Assembly (NCBI RefSeq): GCF_048128805.1
Contig: NC_136000.1
Coordinates: 13,982,854-14,046,853 of the forward strand
Reading direction: 5' to 3'
From: Centroberyx gerrardi
Taxonomy: Eukaryota; Chordata; Actinopteri; Beryciformes; Berycidae
DNA length: 64,000 nucleotides
Each line of letters begins with the position of its first letter. Position 1 is the first letter of the stretch. Positions 23,592 to 35,742 of the stretch are shown here, piece by piece. A model generated the notes under the pieces. It saw only the letters and a program-made list of their open reading frames with translations, was not told the origin of the DNA and ran no database searches. Both the position numbers and the translations under genes were made by a program.

Positions 23592-25409
23592 GACAAAGCA
23601 ATGCAGAGGTTAGATAGTAGAGACAGCTTTGCCATCCAGTCACCAGCGGCCCACCCTGGCCCATGAACTCCTGCCCTGCACTGGAGTCTGTTTGAGGCCT
23701 GTGTGTGCATCTCTGTGTGGGGCTTCTGTAGCTTCTGTCTAGCCAGAGGCAGGGAACAGGCCCGGGCCTAATACTCCGTCTGGCTCCACAAAGACAAAAT
23801 GATTCATTACCATAGAAACCACTAATGTGAGTCATCTTTTGAATAATCATCAATTATTCATGCAGCCAGGCTCTCAGACTGTTTTGGCCGCTTTGTAAAC
23901 ACAAACTAACTAACTTCCCCTTCATCGTTCCCAAAAGTGAAACAAGTGGCTGGTTCTCATCCTGCTCTATGTTTACTGGTATGACTTTCGTTTAGGAGTT
24001 TGTCTAAGTGCTTAATGACTAAGATGTTATGTTGAAACTTTACCAAGTTCCCTAATAAGCCCCTACCCAATTTATTCTGATAAATGTCAAAATTACATCT
24101 TTTGAAGTTATTCATTCATTAGTTAAGAAAAACATACAGTACACTGATAAATCCAAAACACCAACTGATGAACAGTACAGGACAGTATGTCCCCTTCTTC
24201 TATCTTGGCCACAAGAATGAGATACAGAAGATTAGTGAGAGGTGTGTTCGATTGGCAGCTAAGCTGGAGCTGTGAGAGCTGTGACACCTCCTACAGTGAT
24301 GAGGCTGACTGACATGGAAACACCAAACACTCTCCAGGAATCCCAAACACGTGTTTCATCAAGTGGTGTTGATAAGTCAGCATATTCTGCCACTGAAGAC
24401 CCCCGGAGTATCAGTGTCGAAGAACTCCCTGTGTTGGGTCTCTGGGCCATTGAGAGGAATCTGGTCGGGCTCTCCTGTGGTGAGCAGTTGGGACAGGTCG
24501 GCTAAAATGGCGGGTGAGAACCACACTGGAGTCTGGGCAATGTTAAGTCAACACCACAGAGCAGTTTGTCCTGTTGAGAGGTCAGCCATCCTCCCTTCCC
24601 TTTGACCTCTGACCCCTGACTTCTTCCCTCCAGCACTGTGCTGTCTGCACTGTCCCGTCTGTCAGTCTGCCTGTCTCAACCTCAAACAGCACCACAAACT
24701 CACCCATGGAGTCCACTTGTGTCAACCAAAATGTTTTACTATGTAACAAGCTACTACTTACTCTCCCTTAGTCTAGCTAAGGACAGGATAATATATTCAT
24801 TCAGTCTAACTACAAAATCACAGGGTTTATTTATCCTTCAGGCACAGTAAGCTCGCTCAGTTTACTCAAATGAATATAGATATCTAAACAAACTCAGCAC
24901 TGACAAAGCATAAGTCTGTTCCTGCACTGCATTTTACTGAGTAGATGCTACCTACCATGACCAGGAAGGGAAAAGCTAGGTGGGGGTTTGGCCTTCGCAG
25001 TAACCCAGCTCATCCAGTGGAAAGTCTGAATGAAATGCAACTGCTTGTGTCATGCCTCTTAGATAAATGGCCTGGGACACAGGCCAAGACAGCATAAGCC
25101 ACAACAAAGACACTGTCCCTGACTCTGACATGCTCAGAGGAAGAAGAGGGATTTGTTCTAATACTTAAAGCCAAGAGTGTTTTTATTGTATTTTCAACGA
25201 GGGCCTGTGTGTGACTAGTCTCAAGCTGAATTAGCCTTTCAAAATATCTTTCTGTTTTTTTCTTTTTTTCCAGCTCAGGGGCAGGATGTCTGAAGGCAGC
25301 TTTCATTTCTTCATGAGGAGTGGGTGATTTCCTTGTGTATATAGAGACATGGCCCAGTTAGATAGCACTGTCTGCACAGTCTGGAGTCAGGGCTCCTCGG
25401 CCCACAGAT

Positions 25410-25482
25410 AAGACAGGGACAGGGAGGAGAGGGGAGGGTGAGAGAGAGGGGAGGGAGAGAGAGAGGGGAGGGAGAGAGGGCT
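25410..25482. repeat. purine tract with G-runs
   Basis: GGGA/GAGAG repeats with several GGG and GGGG runs. It is polypurine on the plus strand, with potential for quadruplex or triplex formation. Confidence 0.8.
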
Positions 25483-25784
25483 TACAGATCCACCATTTCT
25501 GAGCCCTCTGGAGGGGCCCTGGACTCTCAGTTTTGTCAGACTGATGGTTACTGAAAAGATATGCATAGAACGTAAGCATATTTGCGTTGTACGCTGCTAC
25601 AACATTCCTGCTTATGCCTGTTGGCTATACAAAGTTAGCAAATTCTTACTATTTTACTGTATAGTGACATGGCTAATACCATGACAAGCTAATAAAAAAA
25701 TACAAAATACATGTTTAGATTCGGTTCACTAACAATCACACTATACTGATCAGAACAGCACAGTGTCACTGGAATTGATAGGGA

Positions 25785-25895
25785 TTCAGTGTCTTGATCA
25801 ATGGCACTTCAGCCAGCCGGATGCTTAACAACATGAGGGCTTGAACCTGGGTCCAGCTGAAACGTAGTCTGTCTAGTCACTGCTGCTACCTAATA
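25785..25895. repeat. dispersed repeat fragment with reversed tRNA-like box
   Basis: The order TCTTGATCAATGGCACTTCAG, then GAGGGCTTGAACCTGGGTC, then GTCTAGTCACTGCTGCTACC matches the layout of a very common fish repeat whose GGxTTGAACC core is a tRNA B box in reverse. Confidence 0.45.
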
Positions 25896-26815
25896 TGAGC
25901 AATATGTGTAGGAATATGTGGTGTGGATGGGAATCTACAAACAATGATGTGATGCCAAGTGTTAGATCTCCCTTTACTTTATGCTATGGCAAACCATTTT
26001 CATACTTGCTGGATAGTTGTACACTATTAACATGACAACCATTAAGTTTGACTTCAGTGAACATTGATCAAATGGTTGTAATGTAATCTCCTCAGCCCTA
26101 GATCAATGGTCTGATGGTCACGTGAAATGTGCTCCTATAGTAATGAATAAGCCACATTTATTTTCACATAAGCTTAAACATTTCTTATAAGCACTGCATC
26201 AATAGAAAAAGAAAACAGCCATAAAGTTTATAATTTAGAGAGACATATAGCGTACTGAAAGTGGCTAAGACAGGGCTCGGGGGAAGGTGGGGGTGGAGAG
26301 GTGGGGTTGTTGGGTCTGCAGCGTCGGACAGAGCTGGGACACTGTCGCCCATTGATCTGCACCCCAGGCACCTCTATGCAGACTGTTGTTCAGAGCAGGT
26401 CTGCCGACCCTTTCTTTGCAGAGCCGGGCAGATTTGAGTGGTGCCGCAGCCCGGCGGCCGGGATGTGCAGTGAATACAGTCTGCACAGATAAACAGCGCC
26501 TTGTTTAGCCGTGTCTCTGCTGCTGCTGAGCCAGCTGATAACAGCGGCGGGAGGGCAGGCGGCCCTTGGCGGCTGTGGAAAGGCCTGGGGAGGCAGACAC
26601 TCTGGCAGCAAGCTCCCTTCCCATGTCTCTCACTCCCCCCAGCCAGGCTAATCCCCCCCCTTTTCTTTTCTTTCTCTTTTCACAGGAAAGGACAGTGTCA
26701 GTTAATTGCCAAGTGAGAGTGAAAACTATCAGTCAGCATGGGGAGCCAGAGAGAACAGACAGGGATGGACATCCAGGAGACACTCAGAGCTGGAGCAGTT
26801 AATACAGACTGACAC

Positions 26816-26908
26816 GTTCACACATTCACTCACACACGCACGCACACTCAGACACATGCATGTGCACACACACACACACACGCACGCACACACACACACA
26901 CACACACT
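26816..26908. repeat. (CA)n-rich microsatellite
   Basis: Imperfect CA repeat with ACGCACGC and TCACAC interruptions, followed by a purer (CA) run at 26868-26907. Confidence 0.9.
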
Positions 26909-27391
26909 ATATTCACTATTTGTCTCTCTGTAGCAATCTCTTTGTGCATTCTGCAAAACAGACTGCAATGTAATGTAAGCTTTTATTGGGTTATGATGTT
27001 TTGAAACCAACTGATTGGAATACCAGGTGGAATTACATTCATTCATTCACAGTAGGCCTACATTCAAAAGGGTGGGTCTGACAAACAATGTTACTGTGTA
27101 GATAGTTGTGTAGATAGTTGTGTGTACTGCAGGCCTACAGTGTGTTGTGCAGTACACAGAAGAGAGATGGGAGTTGAACTGCTCTCCCCCTCAACACCAC
27201 AAGCTGTCGTCTCATTGTCTTGGCCCGGCACCAGGCGCTGGAGTAATTGCAGCAGTGTGGCATTGTGGGGAATACTTTGCATTCCTACTTTCACAAGGAA
27301 GTTTTTCTTCTTTCCCTCCCTCACACTGAGACCTGCCACAGATAAAACATGTCTCAAACAGTGTTGTTTCCACTGTCACACCAAGACAATG

Positions 27392-27549
27392 CGGGTGGGG
27401 GGGTGAGGTTGGGGTGTGTGTGTGTGTGTGTGTGTGGGGGGGGGGGGGTTAACATATTTTCCTGCAATAATGAATCCCATTCTACAGTTTAGTGAATGGC
27501 TAAGGAGGTGGAGGTGGTGTGTGTGTGTTTGTGTGTGTGTGGCGGTGGG
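27392..27549. repeat. TG/G-rich compound tract
   Basis: Short G-runs, (TG)n at about 27412-27436, a G-run of about 13 at 27436-27448, then a second TG-rich patch at 27513-27540. Confidence 0.85.
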
Positions 27550-28325
27550 GGTTATCAGAAGAGTCACTGCAGATTAATGGAAATCAACCATAAAGTGGTG
27601 GGGTGTGGTGTATAAAATCTGACGTGTTGTGTTTGCAAAGCTTAATACAGTCTTGGCCAACAGTTTAAATGGAGCTGGTTTGATATCAAATGCCATAAAA
27701 ACTAGAAAGTTGAAAACAAGCTGTATGAACTCTAACCTCCCCTATCTCGTTATACATTGAACCCAATGGCATTTTTCTACTCCCCCTAGCCCATCTACAA
27801 CTTCCCCCTACCACTTCAATTTATCATCTTAGCTCTGGAACCCTGCTGATAGCCCAAACACGCCAGAGGATCAGCAATCAATAATGGGGGAATGTTTTTG
27901 CCCAGAGCCCACCCCCTCCCCTCAAACCCCCCATTCCCAACTTAAGAGGCCACATCTGTTTTCAATATCCCTGCCTCCGTGCTGCACAGTTACACAATCA
28001 TGATCAAGTGTGCTTTCTGAAAAGCAGAAACACTCACAAATACAGACAAGGACTCATGCCAATACCAACACAAACATACACCCTTTTATGGCACGCCAAA
28101 GGAATGAAGAACAAGATGTCACTGTGATCACTGGGCTTGGTGGATACGATTAATAACATGTAGTTGGGCTATATGTATGTGCCTGGGGGACATTCTGGAA
28201 TCAATACTCCAGCTGAATGAGCGTGCTTTATCGTAGAAATTTGTAGACACTTTAAACATGTAATGGCGCTGTCGGCTCACATGAACCCAAGGGTTTGGTT
28301 TCCACCACATATCCAGGCTCAAAAG

Positions 28326-28410
28326 TTTCTCTCTCTCTCTCTCTCTGACTGCGCACACACACATGTACACACACACACATACACAGACACACACACGCAT
28401 GCACATACAC
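28326..28410. repeat. TC then CA compound microsatellite
   Basis: (TC)n at 28327-28347 is followed by imperfect (CA)n up to about 28410. Confidence 0.85.
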
Positions 28411-28924
28411 AATCTCTGTGGCAAACGTGGTTGTAAAAAGAACAATAAAGGACAGCAATTCCATTAACAATACCTCTGCCAGAGAAATCTGAGAACTATG
28501 AATGAGAGCACACAAACTTGTTGTCATGCCAGAGAAGCCTTTCTCTCTCATTATTGTTGCCCTTGAATTTACAACTGAAGAATGTCTGTGGCTAAAGCTT
28601 ATTTTTCTCTAGACTGCAAAAAAAGGGCAACAGTGCGCTCAGACCTGGGTTATAGTTTAGAGGAAGCTGTGTCTCAGCTGAAATAAGGCCCTTGCATTTT
28701 GGGAAGGCGAGGTGGAATAACGGCATCAGGGGTCTCAGATGTCAAGTCATTTGGTAAGGGGCTGGGTGCTGATGGCTGTGGCTGAGATAAAAGCACTGGA
28801 TAGAGGGGATTGGCACAAATGCGAGAGTTCAGTTCTAGGCTCTGAACCACGGGCGCCCTGACGCCATTTGCTCCATGTATCATCGTCATACTTCTTGCAT
28901 TTTCTCTTCGGTGTGTGCCATAGC

Positions 28925-29135
28925 GATCGCATTTTGTAAGACGGCCACATTGGAATGGATCTCCCACTGAGAATTTCCTGGTAAGTTACAGTTCTGGAGC
29001 CATGCCATCCCAGCTACCAGCTCCTAGTGCAGAGTATGACAACCGTTACGACTCCAGATCGCCTTACAGCCAGCACTTCCCAGGTGGCTCTGGGATCCTG
29101 CAGTTAGACTTCGATGTCAAAGTCCAGGCACCGTA
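28925..29135 (+). other. short coding-like open island with splice-like edges
   Basis: One plus-strand frame is open from just after TAG at 28922-28924 to TAA 29133-29135. It includes a Met-started stretch of 44 codons from 29012 (MPSQLPAPSAEYDNRYD, later SPYSQHFPGGSG). Residue composition is balanced and protein-like, unlike the low-complexity frames elsewhere in the desert. A consensus-like donor (ACC/GTAAGAG) overlaps the end. A second strong donor (CTG/GTAAGT) and an acceptor-like TTACAG lie at 28980-28997. I do not recognise the peptide. It could be an isolated exon of an unseen gene, a retrocopied fragment, a conserved noncoding element, or chance. Confidence 0.25.
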
Positions 29136-29139
29136 AGAG

Positions 29140-31285
29140 TGACAACTGAATCTTACTAGACCTTGTGTAGCTCACTGGGGGGTGCTGGTATGCTTTGGAT
29201 TACCACAACTGTCAAATTGAGGGACTGTAAATGAACCAAGTTGCCTATTTCACAGATACTACAGCAGTTTATTCTGGAAATTCAAGTTTAAAGCTTTGTT
29301 ATTTACTTGGTGGTGCAAAGGAGGAACTAAGATGCCTATGTGGACTTAAGTCAGAACTTTGTTAATGAAGAAACTAAAAGAATACATTGAAAGCAGCCAT
29401 AAGGAGTCTACATGCATATAACCACCACAGGTTTACCCAAGACATGACAAAGAAACTGTTATAACAAAAACACACACATAAAAGTCAAATTTTTTTTTAA
29501 TATATAATCCTTGCCACCTCTGCTGACAAAGCACTGACATGACCAAGTTTTTGTGAGTTTTCCTTTCTTCCATTATGATCCCATGCTGGCATTCCTTTGG
29601 CTCTTTTACGAACATGCCAGCTCAGACTGGCTCAACTCTGCCAAGCACCAACACACCGCTGTTGGTTTATGGCATGCTCTGTTCCTGAACTGCAAGCCTT
29701 CCATTATAATTATCAGTACAATGAGCTGATTCACAGCATTTTAACACCGTGCCCGAACATACTCAGACATCTCATCAGTGACTTCCCCAGCAGATGAAGC
29801 CACAGTTTATAGCTCTCCACCTCCATCTCATTTGGAAGCGATTCAGCGAGTATGGGAAAGCTCTCCCCTGTGCCAGGCGTGTGCTGCCACAAAATATGGC
29901 ATGATTGGCAGATGCAAATTCATAAATTATGCTCAGGGATGGAATGCATCACACCTTTCTAAGTTTCATCTGTCTCACTTGAGCCCACATGCTGTGATAG
30001 GCAGATGGGCACTCAAAACAGCTGCCTGTGGTCAGGGGCTAATGGAGGAGGAGAATGGGAAAAGGTATAGCTTAAAAGATGCCAAGTGAAGATTCCTGCT
30101 GGGCTACTTTGCCACATGGGTGCCTTTGAGACAGCCAGCCTCAAAGGACATGTGACTGCACCTCACTCCCTCCTCACCTTGTACCCGTCTGCCCTATCAA
30201 ATTGAGTCTGTAGTCCTTTACAGGCCTTTGCCTGCAGTCTGAGGTTGATGGAAGTCACAGTTCTCATACTCCACCCAAACCTGCTTGTCCTCTACCCACA
30301 AATAGGGCGCTGGCCATGACTCAGCCCAGACAAGGAAAAAATGACCTGAGAACGATGGTAGAGATAGAGAGTCAGCATGTCACCAGAGGCCGGCTGATAA
30401 TATTGGTGACCTCTGCCCCCAGACAGCTTTGTGTCTGGCTGGCGCTCTGCTGGTGCCATTCTGTCTTCTGCATACCAGCTGACTGGTTGAATGTTTCTTG
30501 TCTGTTTCTCACGGCAGATCGGAAAGCGTCTAGCCTTCCTCAAATCCCCACCCCCCACCCCAACCCCTCCCTCCCCAACTCCACCCATAACGCCACGCTC
30601 GACTGCACACTGCGAGTCAGAGAGCGCCCGACAGCTATCGGCCGGCCCAGACGCCAGTCTCCACACTATCATCAGGGTCTGATGGAGCAGATAGCGCTGG
30701 GAGGGCTCACCACACAATGCTATTGTTCAGAAATAGAGATGAGCAAGAATGGGAAAATACCTCAAACCCAGCCATTCTTTCTTCCCCATCTTTTACGCCG
30801 TTGTTGCATCATAACAGCCGGTGTGATCCAGGTTTGGCTACCAGATAATCGGTTTGTTTTTTGTGAGATAAAACAGGTACAATACACACATAGGATTTCA
30901 TCTCTATATAATGTCCAGTTATGTATAAAACAATGTGTACAGGAGGACGTGCCTTTCTACATGTGTCCCTCCTCCTGATTTTCCCCTTCAGTTGAAAGGT
31001 GAATGCAGTTCAGAGGTTGAGAGCTTGCCTGCTGTCCATGTGTGCTGCTGCTGTTTCCTGTCTACTGTATGTCTGCTGGTGTCTGGCGGTGGGGTCACCA
31101 CACACGGCTTTGTACTACAGGAGGTGAACAAACAGAGGCCTTGACCCTCCAGACCCTCCTCCGCTCCCCAGTCTCCTTCCAAATGTTTCCGTCTGAGACA
31201 CACAAGTGACAAAGCTCACGTTCATACCTTAGTGATGGGTGTGGGGGCAGTGATTGGTATGGGAGATACACACTGCATTCCCAAG
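29140..31285. other. intergenic DNA
   Basis: No gene is seen. The 220-codon plus frame at 30316-30978 overlaps a C/A-rich patch (30541-30590) and a 141-codon minus frame, lacks domains, and is rejected. Around 29890-29960 there is a run of balanced sequence with an octamer (ATGCAAAT) and nearby AT-rich homeodomain-like sites, of the kind found in developmental enhancers. This is only suggestive. Confidence 0.4.
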
Positions 31286-31746
31286 TTAAAGTGATGCTGA
31301 ACTTTGGTAGTACCTTGGGTTGTGTAGCTTCCTGGTATATAAGAGTAGATATAACACCAAATTTGGCGATTCTCTGTTATCTGTTGTTCCGGTAGAGACG
31401 ACTGGAGAATTGTGGTTTTTTTTTCTCTCCATTCACTGCCATTATATGGCAAAACAGGTCTGAGAATCACACTTCTAGCACATAAATGAATGCGAACAAA
31501 GCAGATTCTGACAATATATAAAAAAACTAGTCATTCTGTTTTTTATTTTTTAAGTGAATCTCTTTCTTTATGTTATTAAACCTTTCAGTTTGAAGTGTAA
31601 CACTAAATTCTTCCGACTGGATTTCGGTGTTACACTTGTTGGTTTAATAACAAAGAAAGTGATTCACTTAAAAAAAAACAGCAGATTGATTTTCTTACAT
31701 ACTGTCAGAATCTGTTTTGTTCTACCAAAGTTCAACATCACTTTAA
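31286..31746. mobile_element. palindromic MITE with TTAA ends and a one-arm insertion
   Basis: The element runs from TTAA at 31286-31289 to TTAA at 31743-31746. Just inside these are AGTGATGCTGAACTTTGGTAG and its near-perfect complement. Further in, AGATTCTGAC/GTCAGAATCT, AAGTGAATC...TTATTAAACC and AAGTGTAACAC/GTGTTACACTT pair in nested order around a loop of about 20 bases near 31616. The left arm carries about 184 extra bases (31311-31494) with no counterpart on the right, so either something inserted there or the right arm lost it. TTAA borders are the target-site signature of piggyBac- and Kolobok-type transposons. No coding capacity is seen. Confidence 0.8.
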
Positions 31747-33030
31747 GCTTTAAGGTCAAAATTCTGAAAGAATTACCCCTCATTCCAATCTTTTCATCAG
31801 TAATTAAAAGAGAAAGCAATATAACATAGCTTTGATTTGAAATGGATCGATAGCGGCGTTATAAGGCGATGAATCTTCAGCATTTCCAGCCGACCGGCCG
31901 TCTTCTGGCTGTAGCCAGGCTGAGCGGGGTCAGCGGAGACTCCCAGTAAATGGCCGTGTCGCCAGTGCTCTCTGCTGCTGAGTCGACTGACTGAATAATG
32001 AACCGCACTGGCTTGTTTGATTTCCTCTGGAGACAGCTGAGAGCGAGTCTGATCCACATGCAGCCCCGGCTCCCACTAACCCAATCTGCTGCACCCCTCT
32101 CTCTCTCTCTGTCTCTGGCCGAGAGACGGCGTCTGCACAGGCCTTTTTAGGGTACATCTATTCACTGTGATTTATCGTAAATTAAAAAGCTGGGAGCTCA
32201 GTTGCACGGCTAAAATGCCCTGTCTGACGGCCTGGCCATGCTCTACACTGTCTGAGCGGGATTCCATTTCCTCTCATGTCCATTTTGTTGCTATTGTAGC
32301 AGACCAATAATTCACATGAAATAGTGTATGCCAGAGGAAAGATTCATTTAGCCCTGTAGCTGGCGGCATATACTGATCATGCTAAAATTAGTGAGCCAAC
32401 ACATATGAATATTTTATATACCGCAATATAATGTAGCTGTACATATAGGCTCCTCTGTCAGGTAGAGTGCTTGAATGAAAATAGTGATTTTGGATGGACA
32501 GCACTGCACTATGGTAATAACATAATTATGGAGCTATGATATTACAGTGCAGAAGTCAGAAGAAGTGGTAGAGGCAGAGCCATGAGGGAGCTCTCCCAAT
32601 CCCAGGTTTTTCTGGGAAACAAGGAGTTTGGCTAGCATGCTGGCAGTCAGTGATGATGGGTCTTGGCAGGCACAGATAGGGGCAGTGTAGTCATGGATCC
32701 AGTCATCATCATCTGGCCGCACATTCCTACCCTATCTGTGCAGTAAACTGGATCTCCTTCTCCCTCTTATCAGCTGTCAGGAATTTTCTATCAGAGGCCC
32801 TCTTTCTCTCTCTCCCTCTCTATCTCCTTTGCTCTCTTATTCTGTCTCCCTCGCTGTGTTTTTTTCTCTCTTCCTGTCCCTTCCTTGAAGCTGCAGAGCT
32901 GACACAGAGCAGAAACGGTTAATGGTCATTAAGATAAGGAAGTAAGGAGACGTCAGGCGGCTCCTAGGACAGGCTGGAACCCAAACAGCTCTGGTGCCTA
33001 CTGCGTCACTGTGGTGGGAGGCACCCCGCC

Positions 33031-33043
33031 TGCCCTCTAGGGA
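33031..33043 (-). promoter_or_regulatory. weak CTCF-like motif
   Basis: The minus strand reads TCCCTAGAGGGCA, 11 of 13 matches to the CTCF core consensus. Confidence 0.25.
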
Positions 33044-35697
33044 GCACCATTCATATAGACCAACCTTACACAACAGCTAGTCAACACAATTAACATAACA
33101 GGCTACCTTGCCCCGTTTCTCCAGATATAAGACTATACTTAACCAGAACAAGTTTTCTGAACAAAAGATAGCCTTGTTTTGTTGTCCTCGATACTCTGCC
33201 TCTTCTAAATAACATTTAGTCAACTGTCATTATAGAACAATCAGTCTATTGTTGCCTTGCTGTGCATTCTCAGATCCAGGCATATTCCATCAAAACACTC
33301 CTCTAAAGTGGTTAAAATAATGAGCTGTCACACTCATATATCATCTATGAAAAAAAATATTGTGACTTTGGAAAAAATGTGACCTTTTAAAATTGCAGTG
33401 TTTAAGTTGAATTTCAGTGCTGAATCCCTCCCTTGCAGTCTGGAGAGATTTTCTGACAGACGCAAAACGGTGACAGAACGACTTTAAAGAAAATGAAACT
33501 GTGCATTGCTTGACTGGAATGTTCCTCTCTGGCAGACAGAAAAGCAGAGGTTGGGCCTAGCATGTCCACAGTGTATGATTATTGACCACTAATAGCCACA
33601 TAAAATGATAATCATAGATGAACACATTTCAGTCAGCCAACAAGGCTTATTGTTTCAGGATCTGGCGCCCCAGATATGTTCTTTCATAGCAAATTACACA
33701 GACATTTCATTTTAGCTGTCTGAGAAAGTGACATTTTCCCCCTCTAACAAGTTATTTTCTCCATTCAATTGAAAATATGAATTATTTCAACAATACACAC
33801 TATGTTACACCACACTGTGTCTGTGGTTGTAAACCCAAAACTATTTTACACAACTGCATTTCCCATCAGTCTGGCAGTGCTTCAACTGTGTAACTATGAA
33901 GACCAGAAGGGCCAGCCTTTCTTCCTCTTCTTCTGAGACAAAGGCATTTTAAATTATTGAATTATGTAGGCCTACAGTCACAATGGTCTTCATTTTCATC
34001 CTTCCTCGAAAGATAGGAGGCACCATTGACAGCTAAATAAATTATTGACTGAAGAGGGAATAATTTAGCCTTGATGTGACATGAAAAAATGATTCAGAGT
34101 AAAGTTTTTCTTTGTTCAGATCCATTTCATTTCAAATCAAGACATCTAAAAAGGTACTGAAAGGTTTCAAAAAAGTTTCAGAATGTTTGATTAATGAAGT
34201 TATAATGTTAGCATTTCAGTGAGTAAGTGAGTAAAGTTAATTGAACATGATCTGATTGTCTTTGGAAGAGCAAATAATATATATTGTCTACAGAATTGGC
34301 CTGATTTAATCATATAATGAAATGTGTTATTACCAGGTATAAAAAATAATACATGTAGAAATGGTATCAAATTAGAAATATTATAATAGGTATTAGCATA
34401 AAGAATAAAGAATGAAATATGTGCAGATGGTCTCAGAGCCTGACTCTTGAATATGGCATTATTATACAGGAGATATCACGCGCACAGTCTCCTTCACACT
34501 TAAATGAAAAGACCTTACGCTGCACCTACTGCTGACACTAATATAAGTGAGCCCCAATTTGTGATCCTATACATTACATGATTATTCACCAGAAATCCAC
34601 ACCTTGTGAATGGCTCTAAGTGTTGAAATCCAATATCATTTGCTACATGAAAATCAACTGTGCAATCTAGGGGCATAGCGCAACAGGTCCAAACCTGATA
34701 ATCCATCAATCCTTCTGCCTCATCTCATTTTACTGCTCACATCACACCAGTACAGTACAGGTTACTCAGTGCAGACGGCTGCAGAGAGGACAGCCTGGTG
34801 CTGGACCCTAGTGAAACACGAGTGCTTAGCTGGAGAATTATCATCCTTCGTACAGGACGCATTCTCTTCATAGCCATACTTTTTAGTTTTAAAGATCAAC
34901 TCATTTTCAGTGATCACCATAACAACCAAAGTCACTCCTAGACAGAGAGGATCTAGTTCCATTTTTGCTTGAGGTCTCAAGATTTACTAGGGAGCTGCAA
35001 AGCCAAATGTCTGCTCTGAAATATTTCCCTGTGGGAAGTTTATGGCCTAGCTTGGGGTCTCTGCTGAGATAAGGAGTGTGATTGGAAAGTGCTGTGTGCA
35101 CAGAGTACCACTCCATTACTACTGTCCTGTCCTGTAATTCAGCTTCACATCTGGTCCCCACACTGCAGGCTGCAATGTGGCTACAATTCAAGCCACTGTG
35201 CCCATAATCCCCCAGTATCAAAGCAGAGGCAGAGGTCTCTCTTTCCTCGCTCCTCCCCTCCTCTCTCCCTCCCATTCACCCCCTGTGTGATGACAGACCC
35301 CTGAGAAGAGCCCTTTGTTGGTAATTGAGCTTACCTCATTTTCAAAATACCAGGAGCCCTGTTGGATAATAAAAATGTGCCTATATTGGGGTGCATATTT
35401 CTGGCAGAAGCCAAACAGCTCTATGCACAGCAAACAGAGCTGGACTTGTTGAATTAGACCAGAACTTCGAAAGAAGGAAAAGCCTTTTTTTTTCTTTTCC
35501 CTCTGACTTTTCTTTGCTCAAGCCTTTTTTCCCTGCTGCCTTAACTACAGTGGGAAAGTGGCCTTGCGTGGAGTCTGCATCGCTGGGACCTTAGTAATAT
35601 CCACCAGGGAGCCTGTAATTACTCAGACAGCAGTGCTGCCATCAGGCCACGCCTACAGCACTCTATAAGGCGGCCTGTAAACGTGTCAGTGGCAGGA

Positions 35698-35698
<1 letters not shown>

Positions 35699-35732
<34 letters not shown>

Positions 35733-35742
35733 TACACACACA
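35699..35742. repeat. (TC)n/(AC)n compound microsatellite
   Basis: About ten TC units are followed by AC units with a CATA interruption. Confidence 0.9.

Larger units (their letters stand above)
23592..28920. other. intergenic DNA with simple repeats
   Basis: No gene is seen. A minus-strand frame at 24259-24450 and its plus-strand counterpart (24272-24505) look moderately balanced in composition but have no domain, splice or promoter support. Purine, CA, TG and G tracts and one repeat fragment are listed separately. Confidence 0.5.

Noticed and set aside
24259..24505. Paired plus and minus frames of 63 and 77 codons
   Set aside because: The minus frame looks mildly protein-like, but there is no splice, start-context or domain support.
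30316..30978. 220-codon plus-strand open frame
   Set aside because: It overlaps a C/A-rich low-complexity patch and a 141-codon frame on the other strand, has no recognisable domain, and mixes compositionally odd Cys/Pro/His stretches. It is most likely chance.
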